A DNA stretch of 64,000 nucleotides from Setoptus koraiensis (GCA_048013815.1 CM106586.1:10106001-10170000); one strand, 5' to 3'. Positions 1 through 12,660 are shown, counted from the stretch's first letter. The notes: a model not told the origin generated them from the letters alone. Numbers and translations: made by a program.

Positions 1-495
1 ATAATTTTCTATTAAAACTTTTGCCAGTTTTTCCGATAAATTGTCTATGTTAATGAGCGACGCATCGGTGAAGGCCCCTCCCCAGCCTAATACTGTCTGG
101 TACTTTTTAGAGTAATCCAACGTGATCGTGTAGGCGTCAGCTCTTTCTCGACAATCCTGATTATCTCCGGGGCAACCGGTGATTGAATCGTGTGCTGGCT
201 GAGCAACCTTTTCGCTTGGTGAGTGATATAATGAATACCGGTCGCCTGATTTGCTGCTCACCAGTTTCAAGAATTGTCCTGACTCAGGCCAATCAAAGAC
301 AAGATTGTCACAATAATCTACCGAGCATTCACAACTTATCCTGGTAGGATTGTGCGGATCATGATGATGAGGCCGACATTTCTTCATAGTCAAACTCTGT
401 TCTGTCGGATAATTGCATAGTGCCGATGGAATAGTTATGATTATGATTAACTGAACCAAAGTCAACCCAGTTGATATAATTTCTTTTGTTAACAT
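1..495 (-). CDS. GBA1: Lysosomal glucocerebrosidase (GH30), N-terminal part
   Basis: The open frame runs from an ATG at 495-493 to the window edge: 165 codons with no stop, the rest of the gene lying outside. An in-frame stop at 525-523 precedes the ATG. Residues 1-27 form a hydrophobic signal peptide (MLTKEIISTGLTLVQLIIII, ending near Ala-Leu-Cys). The N-terminal cysteine pattern typical of glucosylceramidase follows (CECSVDYCD). Near residue 140 comes the GH30 signature QTVLGWGGAFTDASLINI, matching the KGFGGAMTDAAALNI region of the human enzyme. The family cleaves glucosylceramide to glucose and ceramide in lysosomes. The catalytic glutamates would lie beyond the window, so activity cannot be judged. 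Arthropods often have several GBA paralogues and I cannot say which this is. Confidence 0.88.
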   Translation of the reverse strand, partial: MLTKEIISTGLTLVQLIIIITIPSALCNYPTEQSLTMKKCRPHHHDPHNPTRISCECSVDYCDNLVFDWPESGQFLKLVSSKSGDRYSLYHSPSEKVAQPAHDSITGCPGDNQDCRERADAYTITLDYSKKYQTVLGWGGAFTDASLINIDNLSEKLAKVLIENY

Positions 496-1017
496 ATTTG
501 AAGTCTTTTCTCCCACTACCCATCAGAAATAGTTCATGAGAAAGGAGGCCAATGCTGTGAAAAAAAAAACTATTGTTTTGATTGCGCTTACAATTCAAAT
601 AAAAAAAAACTGAAAAATCGATTTTTTTTCCTCATTTTCCGGGGTAATGAATTATGTTTTCTTGCTCCCCAGAAACAGGGGTATTCAGATAAGCCAGAGT
701 CATGTTGAAATGGGCGTCATCAGGAATGAGGTTCACCGGAGGTAGTGATTAAAATCTGACCCTCTCAATGTGTGTATTTATTGTGATTGCACCCGTTTCG
801 GACTCAACTCGCCGAGATCTTCAAGAAAAGACCCGTTAGAAAAAAATCTGAGAGTTCATACTCCCTAGGTTACAGGTGTACCCTAGGTGTACCTTGTGAG
901 CGCCAGCTTTGAATCATTCTGCGGCAGCTACAATGACCAGACACTTCTTATCAATAATAATAATTCATTATTTATAACCATCTTCTCAGGATTGATTTTT
1001 CTTATTATTTCCGCTAC

Positions 1018-1270
1018 TTAGACAACTCCAAGCTCCTTGAGTTTAGCCCTCAACTGCCTTGAGAGGGCCTTGGTTGACATTTGGTTCGTCATCAGATATC
1101 TACGAACCAAATTGTCAATATCTTGAACGAAATCAGTGCAAGGACGCTCAGATGGATCGGTATGTGCCGCTAGATTTCATTTGGAATTCTGTAGCCTCTA
1201 CGACAAGCTCCTCCATAACGGAATTAATTGTGGATCCATCTATGTCCGAGACATCGCTATTAGATGACAT
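1018..1270 (-). pseudogene. Unrecognised small ORF (about 83 residues) with one reading-frame slip
   Basis: On the minus strand an ATG at 1270-1268 opens MSSNSDVSDIDGSTINSVME... and runs 40 codons to a TGA. A second frame, overlapping it by about 20 bases, continues as SERPCTDFVQDIDNLVRRY... and ends KLKELGVV followed by TAA at 1020-1018. The total span is 253 bases, one more than a multiple of three, so a single-base slip near 1150 separates the halves. The halves are acidic then basic-amphipathic, and I recognise no family. It may be a small real gene with a sequencing error, a broken gene, or a fragment of a repeat. A TATA-like element lies upstream at 1571-1582. Confidence 0.25.
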
Positions 1271-1570
1271 GACCACCAAGGCCATGCATATTATTGTTGT
1301 GTCTTTGTTCGGCCTTATACAATCACTTTACTGAATGTATGTGGTGCCTTATGTGGCCTCACAATACAAAGAGATGTATACGGATATGTGTCGCAAATCG
1401 ATTTGAATCGCTTCAATTTCACTACACTCAACAGTACTGTCACTGACAACTTGTGAGTATCGTCACCACAATTACGTAATCCCCCTCTCTGTCCATTCAT
1501 CCATTTCGATGCATCCCCACCAGCTCTGCTATGCAGAATTTGGTGCCCAAAAGTGGTTCAGCCTACGCCC

Positions 1571-1582
1571 ATTTATATATAA
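1571..1582 (-). promoter_or_regulatory. TATA-box-like element
   Basis: The minus strand reads TTATATATAAAT here, followed about 30 bases later by ordinary sequence and 300 bases later by the small ORF starting at 1270. It could be the core promoter of that ORF or the promoter of an old repeat cut by the assembly gap. Nothing else in 1271-1718 looks coding. Confidence 0.25.
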
Positions 1583-1718
1583 CGGTAAGTGTGCTGGCCG
1601 GATATTGTTTGGTCGTCGGACAGGATATAAGGATAGCAGGTGCGATAAAATTAGCATGTTAATAACACACAAATTGTATCAAGTGTAAATAAATCTAAGG
1701 ATCTAAGGACTTGACGTG

Positions 1719-2218
1719 NNNNNNNNNNNNNNNNNNNNNNNNNNNNNNNNNNNNNNNNNNNNNNNNNNNNNNNNNNNNNNNNNNNNNNNNNNNNNNNNNN
1801 NNNNNNNNNNNNNNNNNNNNNNNNNNNNNNNNNNNNNNNNNNNNNNNNNNNNNNNNNNNNNNNNNNNNNNNNNNNNNNNNNNNNNNNNNNNNNNNNNNNN
1901 NNNNNNNNNNNNNNNNNNNNNNNNNNNNNNNNNNNNNNNNNNNNNNNNNNNNNNNNNNNNNNNNNNNNNNNNNNNNNNNNNNNNNNNNNNNNNNNNNNNN
2001 NNNNNNNNNNNNNNNNNNNNNNNNNNNNNNNNNNNNNNNNNNNNNNNNNNNNNNNNNNNNNNNNNNNNNNNNNNNNNNNNNNNNNNNNNNNNNNNNNNNN
2101 NNNNNNNNNNNNNNNNNNNNNNNNNNNNNNNNNNNNNNNNNNNNNNNNNNNNNNNNNNNNNNNNNNNNNNNNNNNNNNNNNNNNNNNNNNNNNNNNNNNN
2201 NNNNNNNNNNNNNNNNNN
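1719..2218. other. Assembly gap (500 N)
   Basis: Exactly 500 undetermined bases, typical of a scaffolding gap of arbitrary length. Whatever lies between the GBA-side sequence and the MSL1 gene may be missing or of a different size. Confidence 0.99.
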
Positions 2219-2620
2219 AAACGTCTAGCAGAACAAATTAAATTTAAGCCCTGAGACAGATTTATATTTATATTATATAGAATTAATAAATATATTGAAA
2301 AAATATATTCAAAGAATAAGAGTTAACGAATAATGAGTTCAACTTCTCGATCTTGTAATCTTGTCATATAAAAAGGTATCAAGTCAATAAACAGCTGTTA
2401 ATGTGTGTGCGAATTGGCACGAGTGAAGAAAGAGCAGAGCGACAAAAAGGATCTTATTTTATACAATCTATATTTTCTATATTTAATGCGTCCTGAGCAC
2501 GATTGTAATGACATAAAAAATTTTGTTTCATCATCATGCCAATCGCAGTAAACTGAATCATCTAGCTATTTATTGATAAAAGATATCGTCTTCAATTTTT
2601 AGCGAGCAAATGATACCGTT
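2219..2620. other. AT-rich upstream region of msl-1, no gene seen
   Basis: A 400-base AT-rich stretch between the gap and the MSL1 start codon. I see no ORF of note. It should hold the 5'UTR and core promoter of the following gene, but I cannot place either with confidence. Confidence 0.5.
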
Positions 2621-4244
2621 ATGATGGAAAGATTAGCAACTCAACTAGCAACAACAGCAACAACAACAATTATGAACCAAGAGGATACTAGCAACAGTGC
2701 TCTAGGATCCTTCAAAAGTCTAACTAGACAAAACAATGAAAGCGGTGGTGCCACTTTCGACGGAAATTCAACCGAAAAGAAAAGTGTGAAAAAACATTAC
2801 CATTTTCTTCCGTCTCCGTCTGGGAAGCCTCAGTTAACTACAATTGGAAACAATTTAGCATCGTTGCAGTACATCATTCAACAAAAAGAAGCTGAGATAA
2901 ACAATTTGAAGCAAATTGTCATGGCTCACATGAAACTTATAGATTCACTGAGGGAAAACGAACACGAGCGAACAAAAGAAATCAAACAGAAATCTCAAAC
3001 AATTGATGCTTTATTGAGTAAAATAGATGATTTAACAAAACAACAACAATGTAGCTGTAATTCTAATAATTGCTCATCAAACCCAGAATCAAATCAGCAA
3101 CAACAAGCTAGAATTAGTGTTCAAGCATCTGTGGATCAATCGAAAATGGAAAAAGAGGAAGATGGCGCTTCCATTACTTACACTTCGAGTAGCCATATTA
3201 ATTATGGCAAGCGCATTATAGAGGCTGCATCGTCAACACCAATTGATCAATGTATTGGCTCGAAAAAAGTAAAAAAGTCTCAATCTAAGGAGTCTGATGT
3301 GCACAAAATTACTAATGATGACGTCTCGGTATTATCTAGGGTCAAGATCAAGCCCAAGATTACTAACAAAAGAATGCGTCCGTCCTCGCACGAAAAAATT
3401 GTAGCTAAAAATCCATCAACTAATCTGACTGATGAGGAGTATTATTCAGCGCAGAACTCGAAAAATATGCCTGCTCAAAGCTCAAATCTCAATGGTGTAA
3501 CCAACATTATTAATATTTATGATCAAAAAGACGATTGCGAGAATGATGATCTATGTTTCTTCACCACCCAAGACGATTATGAGATATTCTCAGTGATGAA
3601 TAATTATGAAATGGATGGACCAAGAGAGAATAACACCATCTTACCTGTGAATGATAGTAGAGCCAATTCACCTGAACCTGTTGATCAAATTGAAGTGCCC
3701 AGTTGGAGAATTAATCATCTCATACCATCAACCGACGATGAATTATTAGAAAATCTTGATGATGATACTTATAATCGTAGACATATGAAACACGAGATCG
3801 AGGAAAGGCGTCGAAAACGTTGGGACTTACAGAGGTTAAGAGATCAGCAGCTAAAGATGAAACACGGAAATACGCAACTGTATACCAGAAGGGATAAATC
3901 TCTACAAAATGATGACCTCGTCGAATCGGATGATGAATCCAAATTTAAGTCGTTCTTTCCAAGTGTCACAGACGTGCGTTTTATTGAGATCAATAATGAA
4001 ATACCTGTAGTAGCCTTCGGCAGGCCAGTTCCAAAAATTAGCAACAAGTAAGTAAAGAAGAGTAGTTATACAGTATGTTTCTTTCACCATTATTATCATG
4101 CTTTTGAAAACAAAAAGTATAGACATCACATAACAATAATATTTCTCTCTTATAAACACCATTTCTATCCACAGGTGGTTTTCTTTTCCTGGATCAGAAA
4201 GTGGCTCGGACGCAAGACCGTCAAAGCCGTTGATAGCTCGTTGA
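2621..4244 (+). CDS. msl-1: MSL1 homologue (male-specific-lethal scaffold, PEHE domain), two exons
   Basis: Exon 1 is 2621-4047; the donor GTAAGT is at 4048. The acceptor TATCCACAG ends at 4174, and exon 2 (4175-4244) adds WFSFPGSESGSDARPSKPLIAR and a stop, giving 498 residues. Residues about 80-140 form a coiled coil (LQYIIQQKEAEINNLKQ...), matching the MSL1 dimerisation region that binds MSL2. The C-terminal quarter is the PEHE domain: VPSWRINHL, then DDTYNRRHMKHEIEERRRKR and WDLQRLRDQQ, then EIPVVAFGRPVPK. In MSL1 this domain binds the MOF acetyltransferase and MSL3. MSL1 scaffolds the H4K16 acetyltransferase complex in the nucleus. The splice restores the family's conserved aromatic-proline tail after GRPxP. 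The middle is low-complexity and poorly conserved, as usual for the family. Confidence 0.87.
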
Positions 4245-4638
4245 AAATTGAGATATTTTCCATTCAGATTATATGCTTGTTACGAAATATTATAGATTTT
4301 ATCATACTAGCCTCTCGAATACACCAAGTTGAAACGCACCATAACAAGGATTTGTGACATTTAATGACATCGTCTTCTACCAATACAATGTGACAAATAT
4401 CTAGCGATACCGTTCAAATCAATCATGAAGAAAGGAAAGTGTTGTGCATTATGAATAAGCTTTGTCGCAATAAAAGCATCTCGTGCATTTGAAAACTCCT
4501 TAGCGCTACCAGAAATTTAACGCTTTGACTCATAGTGACTGGTTTTATGTATACATGCAAGACTAGATTTTGCAAGTTCAATTTAATGATAAAAATGCCG
4601 CATAAACTCTGCAATCGCATGTACTCGATTACAAATGG
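4245..4638. other. Intergenic spacer between convergent genes, nothing seen
   Basis: About 390 bases between the stop of msl-1 (+) and the stop of the four-TM gene (-), so it must hold both 3'UTRs. No ORF or repeat of note. Confidence 0.5.
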
Positions 4639-6291
4639 TTATCGTCTATTGTAATTATCTACTTGAGTGGGACTTCTTGACCTTGAGTTGTAGTGTGGAT
4701 GTAGGGGATTAGCCTCGGATAAGTAGGAGAAAGGACGGTTATGTCTGTCAAAATTGCTTCTACCTAAGTATAGATGCTGATCAGAGCCCCTGGAGAATGA
4801 CGATGTGGAGTTATTGTTCATTAGTGTCATTTGTGCTGCTGGCACTGTACTAATTTCGCGCTGCTGTGATTGGAGATTAGCTGTAGAACCTGGCCTATCT
4901 AAATATTCAAATGGTCTGTGATTTAGAGGCCTCAGAATCACTTGTTCAGGTAGCGTCAATTCAGTGTTATCTTTGAGATGGCGCCTATCTAGACTTTGTG
5001 TCGAATAAGTCATCCCCGGTACCTTGGGAACAACATTGCCTTGTGTCCTGTTGTCATAATCTTGTTCCAAGTAATAGTCATTCATGTAGGCAGGATCCAT
5101 CACAGATTGATGCTTTTGATTGGCAGAGATGATGTCACAACCGTATTGATTATTGTTGTTCCGGTGGCTCGGATGGTGTCCGATTCTATAATGTCTGTGG
5201 TTGATATCACAATCTGCACATTCCGTTAAATCATCTCTGACAAAATTTGATTTGGCAATGCTCAGTCTATTTGCTGGTGGAACTGACTCCAGTTGTCTAA
5301 CATGGTCGTATCGGTCCGCTTGTAGTGTTAAAGATGGAAAGTGAGGACTTGAGAATACTGGATTTATTGTAGTTGATAGTGAGTCGCCTATGAAGTAAGG
5401 TGAGTCATATCCATTAAATCTGGTTGCATCGAATCTGAAGAACTGCTAAACTCATCATGAAGTGTGATAACAACAAGTTGATTTAGGTTATGTAAGACGA
5501 AAAAAGAAAATAAGTGGTCAGAGTCAATAATGATTGAAGATGACACAAGGAGCAATACTGATAGTTGTGGAAAGCGCGTGGTTGGTGGCAGAGTTTTGAG
5601 GTTAGTTGTCAGGCTAATTCAACTTACGCTTTTTTCAAACTTCCAATCCTTGTAGAGCTGATGGCCCTTAAAGATAAATATCACATCCAGGACGGCACGA
5701 ATAGCGTAAAATATCAATTCTGTTTGCCCATTGCGGCTGTCGATTCCCTGTGTTCAAAAGAAGAAGTTATTAGGGTCATTATACAATTAGTATGAGTTTA
5801 TGGTAGCGATGACGTTGAGTAATGAGAAATGTCTTGTACATTTGTTTGTGTGACAGATGATAGATATAATTACAAATCAAACTACATGTAACGTTAATAA
5901 CAATAGTAGTGAAATGAAATGTGAGAGAGAAAGTACTTACCCACTCATAGATGGCAACATAGACTACTAGCCCAAACTCTGGCAAATAGAGCACCATCTT
6001 TATTGTGAGCCATATTATTATGCACATGTTGGAGCGCATTATTAATGCCACAATCAATACTAATGATGATAAAAATATTATAAAGTATAATATTGCAATG
6101 GCTAAACATGCTAAAGCTAGTTGAGATTTGGCCTTGGACAGAAAATCTATACCAAGTGCGGCGTCGCCCCGTTTTGCCAAGTCAATAATAAATAGTATCT
6201 CAATTGTGAATGCACTTAGATAGGCCACAAAAGCATAAATCGCACCTAGAAGCGTATAAAACTCGTTTCTGGCTCGACTTTCGTAGCGCAT
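4639..6291 (-). CDS. Four-transmembrane protein, DUF4728/pasiflora-like, with long cytoplasmic tail (three exons)
   Basis: Exon 1 (6291-5941, 117 codons) encodes MRYESRARNEF and three hydrophobic spans, and ends at donor GTAAGT. Exon 2 (5747-5628, 40 codons; acceptor AACACAG) reads GIDSRNGQTELIFYAIRAVL and carries the fourth span, ending KGHQLYKDWKFEKS before GTAAGT. Exon 3 starts at 5442 (or 5445) and ends at TAA 4641-4639. All junctions are phase 0, total about 424 residues. The four-span topology with a short N-terminus, and an aromatic segment after TM4, resembles the arthropod DUF4728 family, whose pasiflora members are septate-junction proteins. That assignment rests on topology and look alone. 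The roughly 265-residue tail is polar, Asn/Ser/Tyr-rich and of unknown function. Exon 3 has a tandem NAGNAG acceptor (TTTAGCAG) that could add one Gln. Confidence 0.7.
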
Positions 6292-8546
6292 CGTGAATGA
6301 TTTTGTTTGTTAAAAGGTTACAACGACAATAAGAGGGTTGCTGGTGTTGATTGTCGTCCTAAGATGATGAGTTGCGTGGTATAATAAAAGTTGAATAAAA
6401 CTTCTCGACAAATGATGGTGGGCAGTCATTGAGGGAGCCCAAATTACGATAATAAGGAAGTGTGAAAGGAACGGATATTTGATTTTATGCCTCTGATGAT
6501 AGCGGTCGTCGTTTCACTGATGCATTTTTTGATCTTGTTGTTGTTTTTATTCTGGCCGACTGCCGATAGCGATGTCACTGTATCACGATAGTAATTATTT
6601 GTGGTAATTGGTGTATTTAATGTATTAGGTGCCCGGGAGAAATATATTAAATGGATATTGATCCTCTTCTGAAGGGATCCACGCTATAGTTGTATCGCCA
6701 AAATATTATCAACAACAATAATAACAATTTCGTGTGATAGACAACAGTTTGTTGTTGAGCAGTGTGTAAGTGTGTGCGTGCTTGCGTGCGTTATTGTCGG
6801 ATGGCACAATTGCAGTTAGCTATACTTGGCGGTTAATTTGGCGGTCACAACAATCACACGTTTGGTGCGTAACATTGACACCAAGCTACTATTTGTTATA
6901 GTATGGTGATAATAGTAATTCAATATGGGCTATATCAATCAATAATTACTAATATTATTATAATAAGCTATTCATTTGTAAATTATCCATTCTATTCCAT
7001 TCATCGGTGGCATCACTAATGGACAAGAGAGCGAGCGGCAATGAGTTTGGGATGGCACTCACGTTTAAAGCGTTAGTAATAAAATATTGGTAATATATGT
7101 AATTGGTAGAACAATAATAATATTTGGTACATGATATTGTTGTTTTAGTTGACGACTATCTGTTGTGGATTGAAATACAGAAGCGAACGGCCGTGACGTG
7201 CTTAATTGGATATGGCTTTACAGGGAGGTGGCAATAGTTTGTTTGCTGTTTAGCAATAATATTATGATGTTACTAGGATAATTGCCATAACAATTACCGT
7301 ATGGAATCAAGTGCATTACCATTTAGATTGCCGCATGATGTGAACTCGGGCCAGTGTTTGGTATACTTGTGTGTTCACTTGGAATAGATTTGAACTCGCT
7401 TGCCAACTTGCTAGACGGCACCAGCAGCAAGTAGCATCGCCCAGACTATTTGTCTAATATCTTATCGTCTTTTGTCGTTTCGTTCAGGGCGCACACATGA
7501 CGAATCAACATGTAAACCATAGAAATGATTCTTCCTCGTCAATTGTTTATTAGCTCCACTCCAATCAACTGGCATCTACGGCCAATCTGTGACCGATGTT
7601 GTTGTTTCTCTATTGTACTACTATTGCTGCTGGCTTTAGAGCGGCGCAAAAATGCTCAACGTTTCCTAGATTGGATATGTTGTCGGATATGGACGCTGCC
7701 ACTGCTGGACAAGTTGCTGTGTGCGATATGCTTATCAAAACTACCACTATATAACTCATGAAATAACAATAATAATCAGCATCATCATCGGCAGCATCGA
7801 CGTCGTCATCACGACAGTAACATACGAATGCAGCAGTTTTACATTACTATACATTTGCTTTATTCATATTGGTCGACGTGAAGAGGATTTTCATTATTAC
7901 TATTAATGTTATTATGCAGCACTTGTCATGTACGTTTAAGGAAGATTATTTAACTCTCTGGGAGTTATCGCCGGCTCACAACTGGCGATTGGGGGTAGAC
8001 GCTTGCTGGAGATTGCTGCAAAGAAACAATTTGATGCCAGTTGGAGGCTTCGATGGCAGTTATTTCACTGTGATGGTGGCTGGCTAACCACTACCGTTTG
8101 TTGTTGTCTGTGTCTCGGCTAGTCGACTGTTGTTTGGATACTCTCTCTCTCTCTATGCGTGCGTCGGATATGAATGAGCCAAGTTAGACAATAGCTCGCT
8201 AAAAACAACGACGAATTGAACGGTGCAGTTGCTGTTGAATTTGTTGTCATTTCATCTGAAGCGCCACCATTAATTTAATATCTAACTAAAGGACTATGAT
8301 GGTACTAACACCGGAATAACACACGGAGTCTCTCTGTATTTATCTAACCAGCCTATCTATCGTTCTCTGTCATTGGATACAATTGAACTGGAACAGCATG
8401 TGTGAGCCGCAAATGGTGGCCGCTTCCATCGGCGAGATGGGCCTATGTGTTTTTGGAGCAACTTCTGGGCTTTGGATTATTTTATTATTTGCTAACTGCT
8501 TCATAAAAGTTTGTTTGTTCATTGTGTTGTTGTCGTTCCATTAGAA

Positions 8547-8607
8547 CATCAGCAGCAGCAACAACAGCAGCAGCAACAACAACAACAACGACAACAACAC
8601 GGCAACA
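8547..8607. repeat. CAG/CAA trinucleotide tract
   Basis: About 60 bases of mixed CAG, CAA and CGA units with no surrounding ORF of protein character, so a non-coding microsatellite. Confidence 0.8.
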
Positions 8608-9520
8608 ACCGAAAGAAGGTGGTACCATTATAATGATAAATCAAGCTGCCATGGAATGAATTTAGATGACATTGAATTTATGCTGGTTAGGCGTGGTTTT
8701 GCGAATTCCGTTAACTGCAATTACGTCGGGATGGACACCATCATCATTACACCCAGTGTGTATAGTGGTAGTGTCATAATAATCAGTGTGTAATCATCAA
8801 TGGATTGCGCGCGCACCACCGACCAACACACAACTTGTTAACTTTTCAACTCTAATTAGTTGAATGAGCAAACTATTACTTGACAGCGAGCGAGACACTA
8901 GACACTTGATATGAGCAAAGGAGCCGCGATTGGCACTTGGCACTTGCATTGCTATCACAAACACACTCACCTGTTGATTGCATTTGCATAAGCGCAATTA
9001 GCCCAGCCGAGAGAGAGAGCGTCGTGCCATCCCGAGCCTTTTACCTCTTATAACAGCCTTTGGTACCTTTGGTATCTTGTATCTTGTATCGGCGGTTATT
9101 TCTGGCTGACGGACAGCATGGCATGACAGAGCGACAGCTTTAGCGTTAGCAATAAGTGTCTTGAGAGATATAATTAACATCTCGACCTAATCACGACACA
9201 GGCTGCCATTGTGTGCGCTAATGATCGATGATCCTCGTAAAAAATTCAAAACTCAGAATACCGCCAATGGACAAACTATTATTAATACATGGAAATTGTT
9301 GTTTAAAGCGCCTTTTGCGGACATCGTGTTTAACACTGTCGCGTTGGTCAGAGCTGGCTGACTGGCTGTGAGTATCGCCCGCCTGAACTGTTTGGCCGGG
9401 CAAAAAGGTGACCAAGTTACCTGTTGGTGTATGACGCGCGAGCAAAGTCGAGCGAGTGGCATGCACAAGCCAAGATGATTGGAACAACTTTTATTTGCTA
9501 AGATCGGAATTATGAGTCAA

Positions 9521-9561
9521 GTGGTGGTGGTGGTGGCGGTGGCGGCGGCGGCGGCAGCCAT
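9521..9561. repeat. GGT/GGC trinucleotide tract
   Basis: Tandem GTG/GCG units (GGTGGTGGTGGTGGCGG and on), roughly 40 bases, followed by non-coding sequence. Confidence 0.75.
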
Positions 9562-9887
9562 TAGCGGAGTTGTTGATATCAGTCAAGCAGGCCCTTAAAA
9601 AGGTTAAATAGATCTAATGGTGATGAATTTTTGAATGACGAGCGACTTGAGAGTGAAATGAGAAGAAGTTGTTGAAGAGGGCGATATTTTCATGAAACTT
9701 TTTGTCGGCCCGTCCACAGCTTGTAACGGCGCTCAACCAAGCAAGCCGCCATTTGTTGTTGTTCCGCGTAGACGCATGACATGAAGTTGGAAGATGAGAG
9801 TTTCCCTTGAGCCAACATTCTCGTTCAAACTCTCTCTTTCTCTCTCGTTATCGTCGAAAGTCGGCGCCCAATCACACGCCGGCAACA

Positions 9888-9926
9888 ATGACGACGACGA
9901 CAACGACGACGACGACGACGACGCAT
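9888..9926. repeat. ACG trinucleotide tract
   Basis: About a dozen GAC/ACG units in a row, interrupted once by CAA, in non-coding sequence. Confidence 0.75.
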
Positions 9927-11056
9927 CTCATTAATGAGACTCCATCCGGAATGCTCACACGCACAATTAAAAGGCAATCTCTCCATATCGAAACTATTTG
10001 CCAATACTGGCAGACAGGTTGTTAACGGTGGCCATAAACATGTGTGCTTTTTCTCTCGCCAGCCGTCGAGCTCAGTCAGGCCTTTTATGTAAATTTTAAT
10101 GACTGTGTGTCGCTTTTTGTCGACAACACTTGTGTCGGAGTCAGCAACAACAACGGCAGCAACAACGGCAACACCTGAATACATTGGGTCAAGTCTCGCG
10201 AGTCAATTCAATTACGTCTGCACACTTGATTATCGTCGTGATTATCTAACCGATAACAAGCCAATCCAACAGGTGATGCCAGTCACTGACATGCAAGTTC
10301 TTCAACCTCACAAAGTATCTTTCGCTTGGCCATCGAGCCATCCAGTCGTGAGATCTGTCACTGGCTCTGGCAGACAGAGCGACAGTTACAAACACAAAGA
10401 ATTACTTTCCCTGTTTAGCGAGGACACAATGCGAACGGAGTTGTGGAGAATTTTGTCTTTTTTCATTTTGTCTCACTCATTGTGTCACCTGTGTTTCTAT
10501 TAGTGTCCCATATACTGACAATTGTGCCAGCAACAATCGCAGATAACGGTCGCATCGTATCGCTGGCTACTAGCAACAGTTGTTTCCGAGCCGCTCAACA
10601 GCAGGCGGCGACGCTGGCGCCATCGACAGGCGACTATGACAAGTGAAATTTGTTGAAAATTTGCCTCGTTACATAAGCGTGTTGCTACTATTACGCGACA
10701 ATTTATGCAAGTAACCATAAATAACGTACAATCACGTACATTTGAAGTTCATGCAGGGAGAGGGAGAGAGAGAGAGGGAGATAGCTCACAAGGTAAACCT
10801 CCCTGGGTGGACACTCAGAATACACCCACTATAGCCTCTCTGGACTCTCCAGTGTACCGAGAACAAGAATACGCTAGTCTCGTCCCCAACTTCGGCCAAA
10901 AAAATTCTAGATTTTTCTTCGTATTTTCTGAAATTAGACCAAGTATTTGGATCCACAATTGTCCCTAAAGCATCTACGGATGGTGCTTGGGGTGGAAGAT
11001 AAACTTCAGAAACTATCAGGTAAAAACCGGAATTTAGGGCCTCAGAGGGGCCTCAA

Positions 11057-11172
11057 AACTACTGCATAACACAATTACCACTGCTACAACTACCACTGTT
11101 TCTACTACTACTGCTTCTACTACTACTACTGCTTTTACTATTACTACTGCTACCATTACTACTGCTACTACT
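11057..11172. repeat. Imperfect TAC/TGC trinucleotide array
   Basis: About 115 bases made of ACT/TAC/TGC triplets in clusters, ending in a run of A. The flanking sequence on both sides looks like decayed repeat rather than gene. Confidence 0.7.
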
Positions 11173-11344
11173 AAAAAAAAATGCCAAAACGCACACGCAC
11201 CCTTTTCAACCCCCAAGATAACTGATCAATATGCCACGGCACGAAAGTTAAGCCCCACTCTCTAGAGTGCGGGCACAGCTTTTGTGCCGAGTGCACAAAA
11301 AACGTGGGCGGAAGGGGGCGATGTCAGGGACATGCCTCTGTTAG

Positions 11345-11545
<201 letters not shown>

Positions 11546-11680
11546 TAATTTGGATAACTTCCCTCCCTGTCAGGCCGAAAGAGATCCCGAGCTCATTCAA
11601 CACAAGCTCGAAATCGAGTCGTAAGAGATATTATTTTTTTCATTTATGTATATATTAAATTACACAGAATGTTTTTAAGT

Positions 11681-11994
11681 CTACTGATATGACCAAACAA
11701 GAATGCCTGTTTCGCTTCTTTTCTTCTCATTGAATATCCCATCTCTATCTGTCACAATAATGTGAATAGGCCGATCCAGTCTCGCTGTGAGAAAATGTTT
11801 TCCTTGGCAAGATTCTCGTTTCCGGCGTACCGAGGGTATTTGTTGTTGACACTCGGGCAGCCAATGATCATTGTAAAGTGACGACACACTGTCCTCCAGA
11901 TCACGTATCGCCTTCGGCAGGTGAGATTTTCTGGCTGTGTCAGTTGTTTGGTAGTAGTGACGCTTTGTTCGTAATGCAGTTAAGCTCGCTCGCC
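11681..11994 (-). other. Unrecognised open frame in a repeat-like block
   Basis: A minus-strand frame open for about 100 codons reads ...SHLPKAIRDLEDSVSSLYND, then HWLPECQQQIPSVRRKRES, ending GILVWSYQ and stop. It has ordinary amino-acid composition rather than simple sequence. A second open minus frame lies just upstream (12177-11980, ending VISGERA). I recognise neither. The surroundings (about 10.74-12.66 kb) differ in texture from neighbouring DNA and contain the DHX15 piece, so this may be part of a mobile-element relic or another captured gene fragment. Confidence 0.25.
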
Positions 11995-12660
11995 GCTAAT
12001 AACCGTTGGCATGTCAATAATATCCGAAGCCGGCCAGCAGCCGTCATATTGATCGAGAACAAGGGTACGCAAATGGGTATTGGACAGAATGCCCGTCAAC
12101 TGGTGCACCCATTTGTCGTCTGTCAACGTTAAGGGGGCACCTCCTCTACGAAAATGGGTTGCCCCTGACACGCCCACAGAGGGTATTCAGATGCCCCATG
12201 TGCATGCAGACGGCCTCAAAAACAAAGAGGATCCGGCTCAGGTCCCGCCGATGGGGCTGTTGCCAGCCCCATTCGAGGAGTTGGGGATGGTAGCGTACAT
12301 CCCTAGCTTCCCGATACAGGATGAGCCCCAGCGCTCATCCTAGGAGGGGCTACAAGACGACTGCCTGTATAACCTGTTTTTCGACTCTTCTCTACTTAAT
12401 CCCTCGCAATCACCATGAAACCATTGGTTACGGAGGGCGTTTTTTCTCCCTTTTTATCGTCCTCCCACTCTTCATCGTCTTCCTAATTTTCATTTTCATA
12501 TTGCGCTTTTCTCGACTTTTTCGGATGCTCGTTGTCCCCTCAGTCAATGGACTGAGGCGGGGAGATCGTAGGTCGGGAAGTTGCTGTTGATTTACTACTC
12601 CCCAGTTCTCCCTCAATCTCCCAAATCTCCAGAAAACTAAAGAGAAATAGAAACTTCAGC

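Larger units (their letters stand above)
6292..10740. other. Long non-coding region upstream of the four-TM gene
   Basis: Across 4.4 kb I find only short frames without recognisable protein character. The sequence is AT-rich to about 8.5 kb and more balanced after. It contains several short simple-sequence tracts listed separately. The start should include the promoter of the four-TM gene; the rest may be regulatory DNA or decayed repeats, which I cannot tell apart by eye. Confidence 0.45.

Noticed and set aside
1560-1718. TATA-like element plus AATAAA next to the gap, considered as a long terminal repeat end
   Set aside because: No terminal dinucleotides, no partner repeat and no element proteins visible. 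The gap prevents a call.
10099-10503. 134-codon plus frame in the 6-12 kb region
   Set aside because: Starts with triplet-repeat translation and shows no conserved features; neighbouring frames are equally long.
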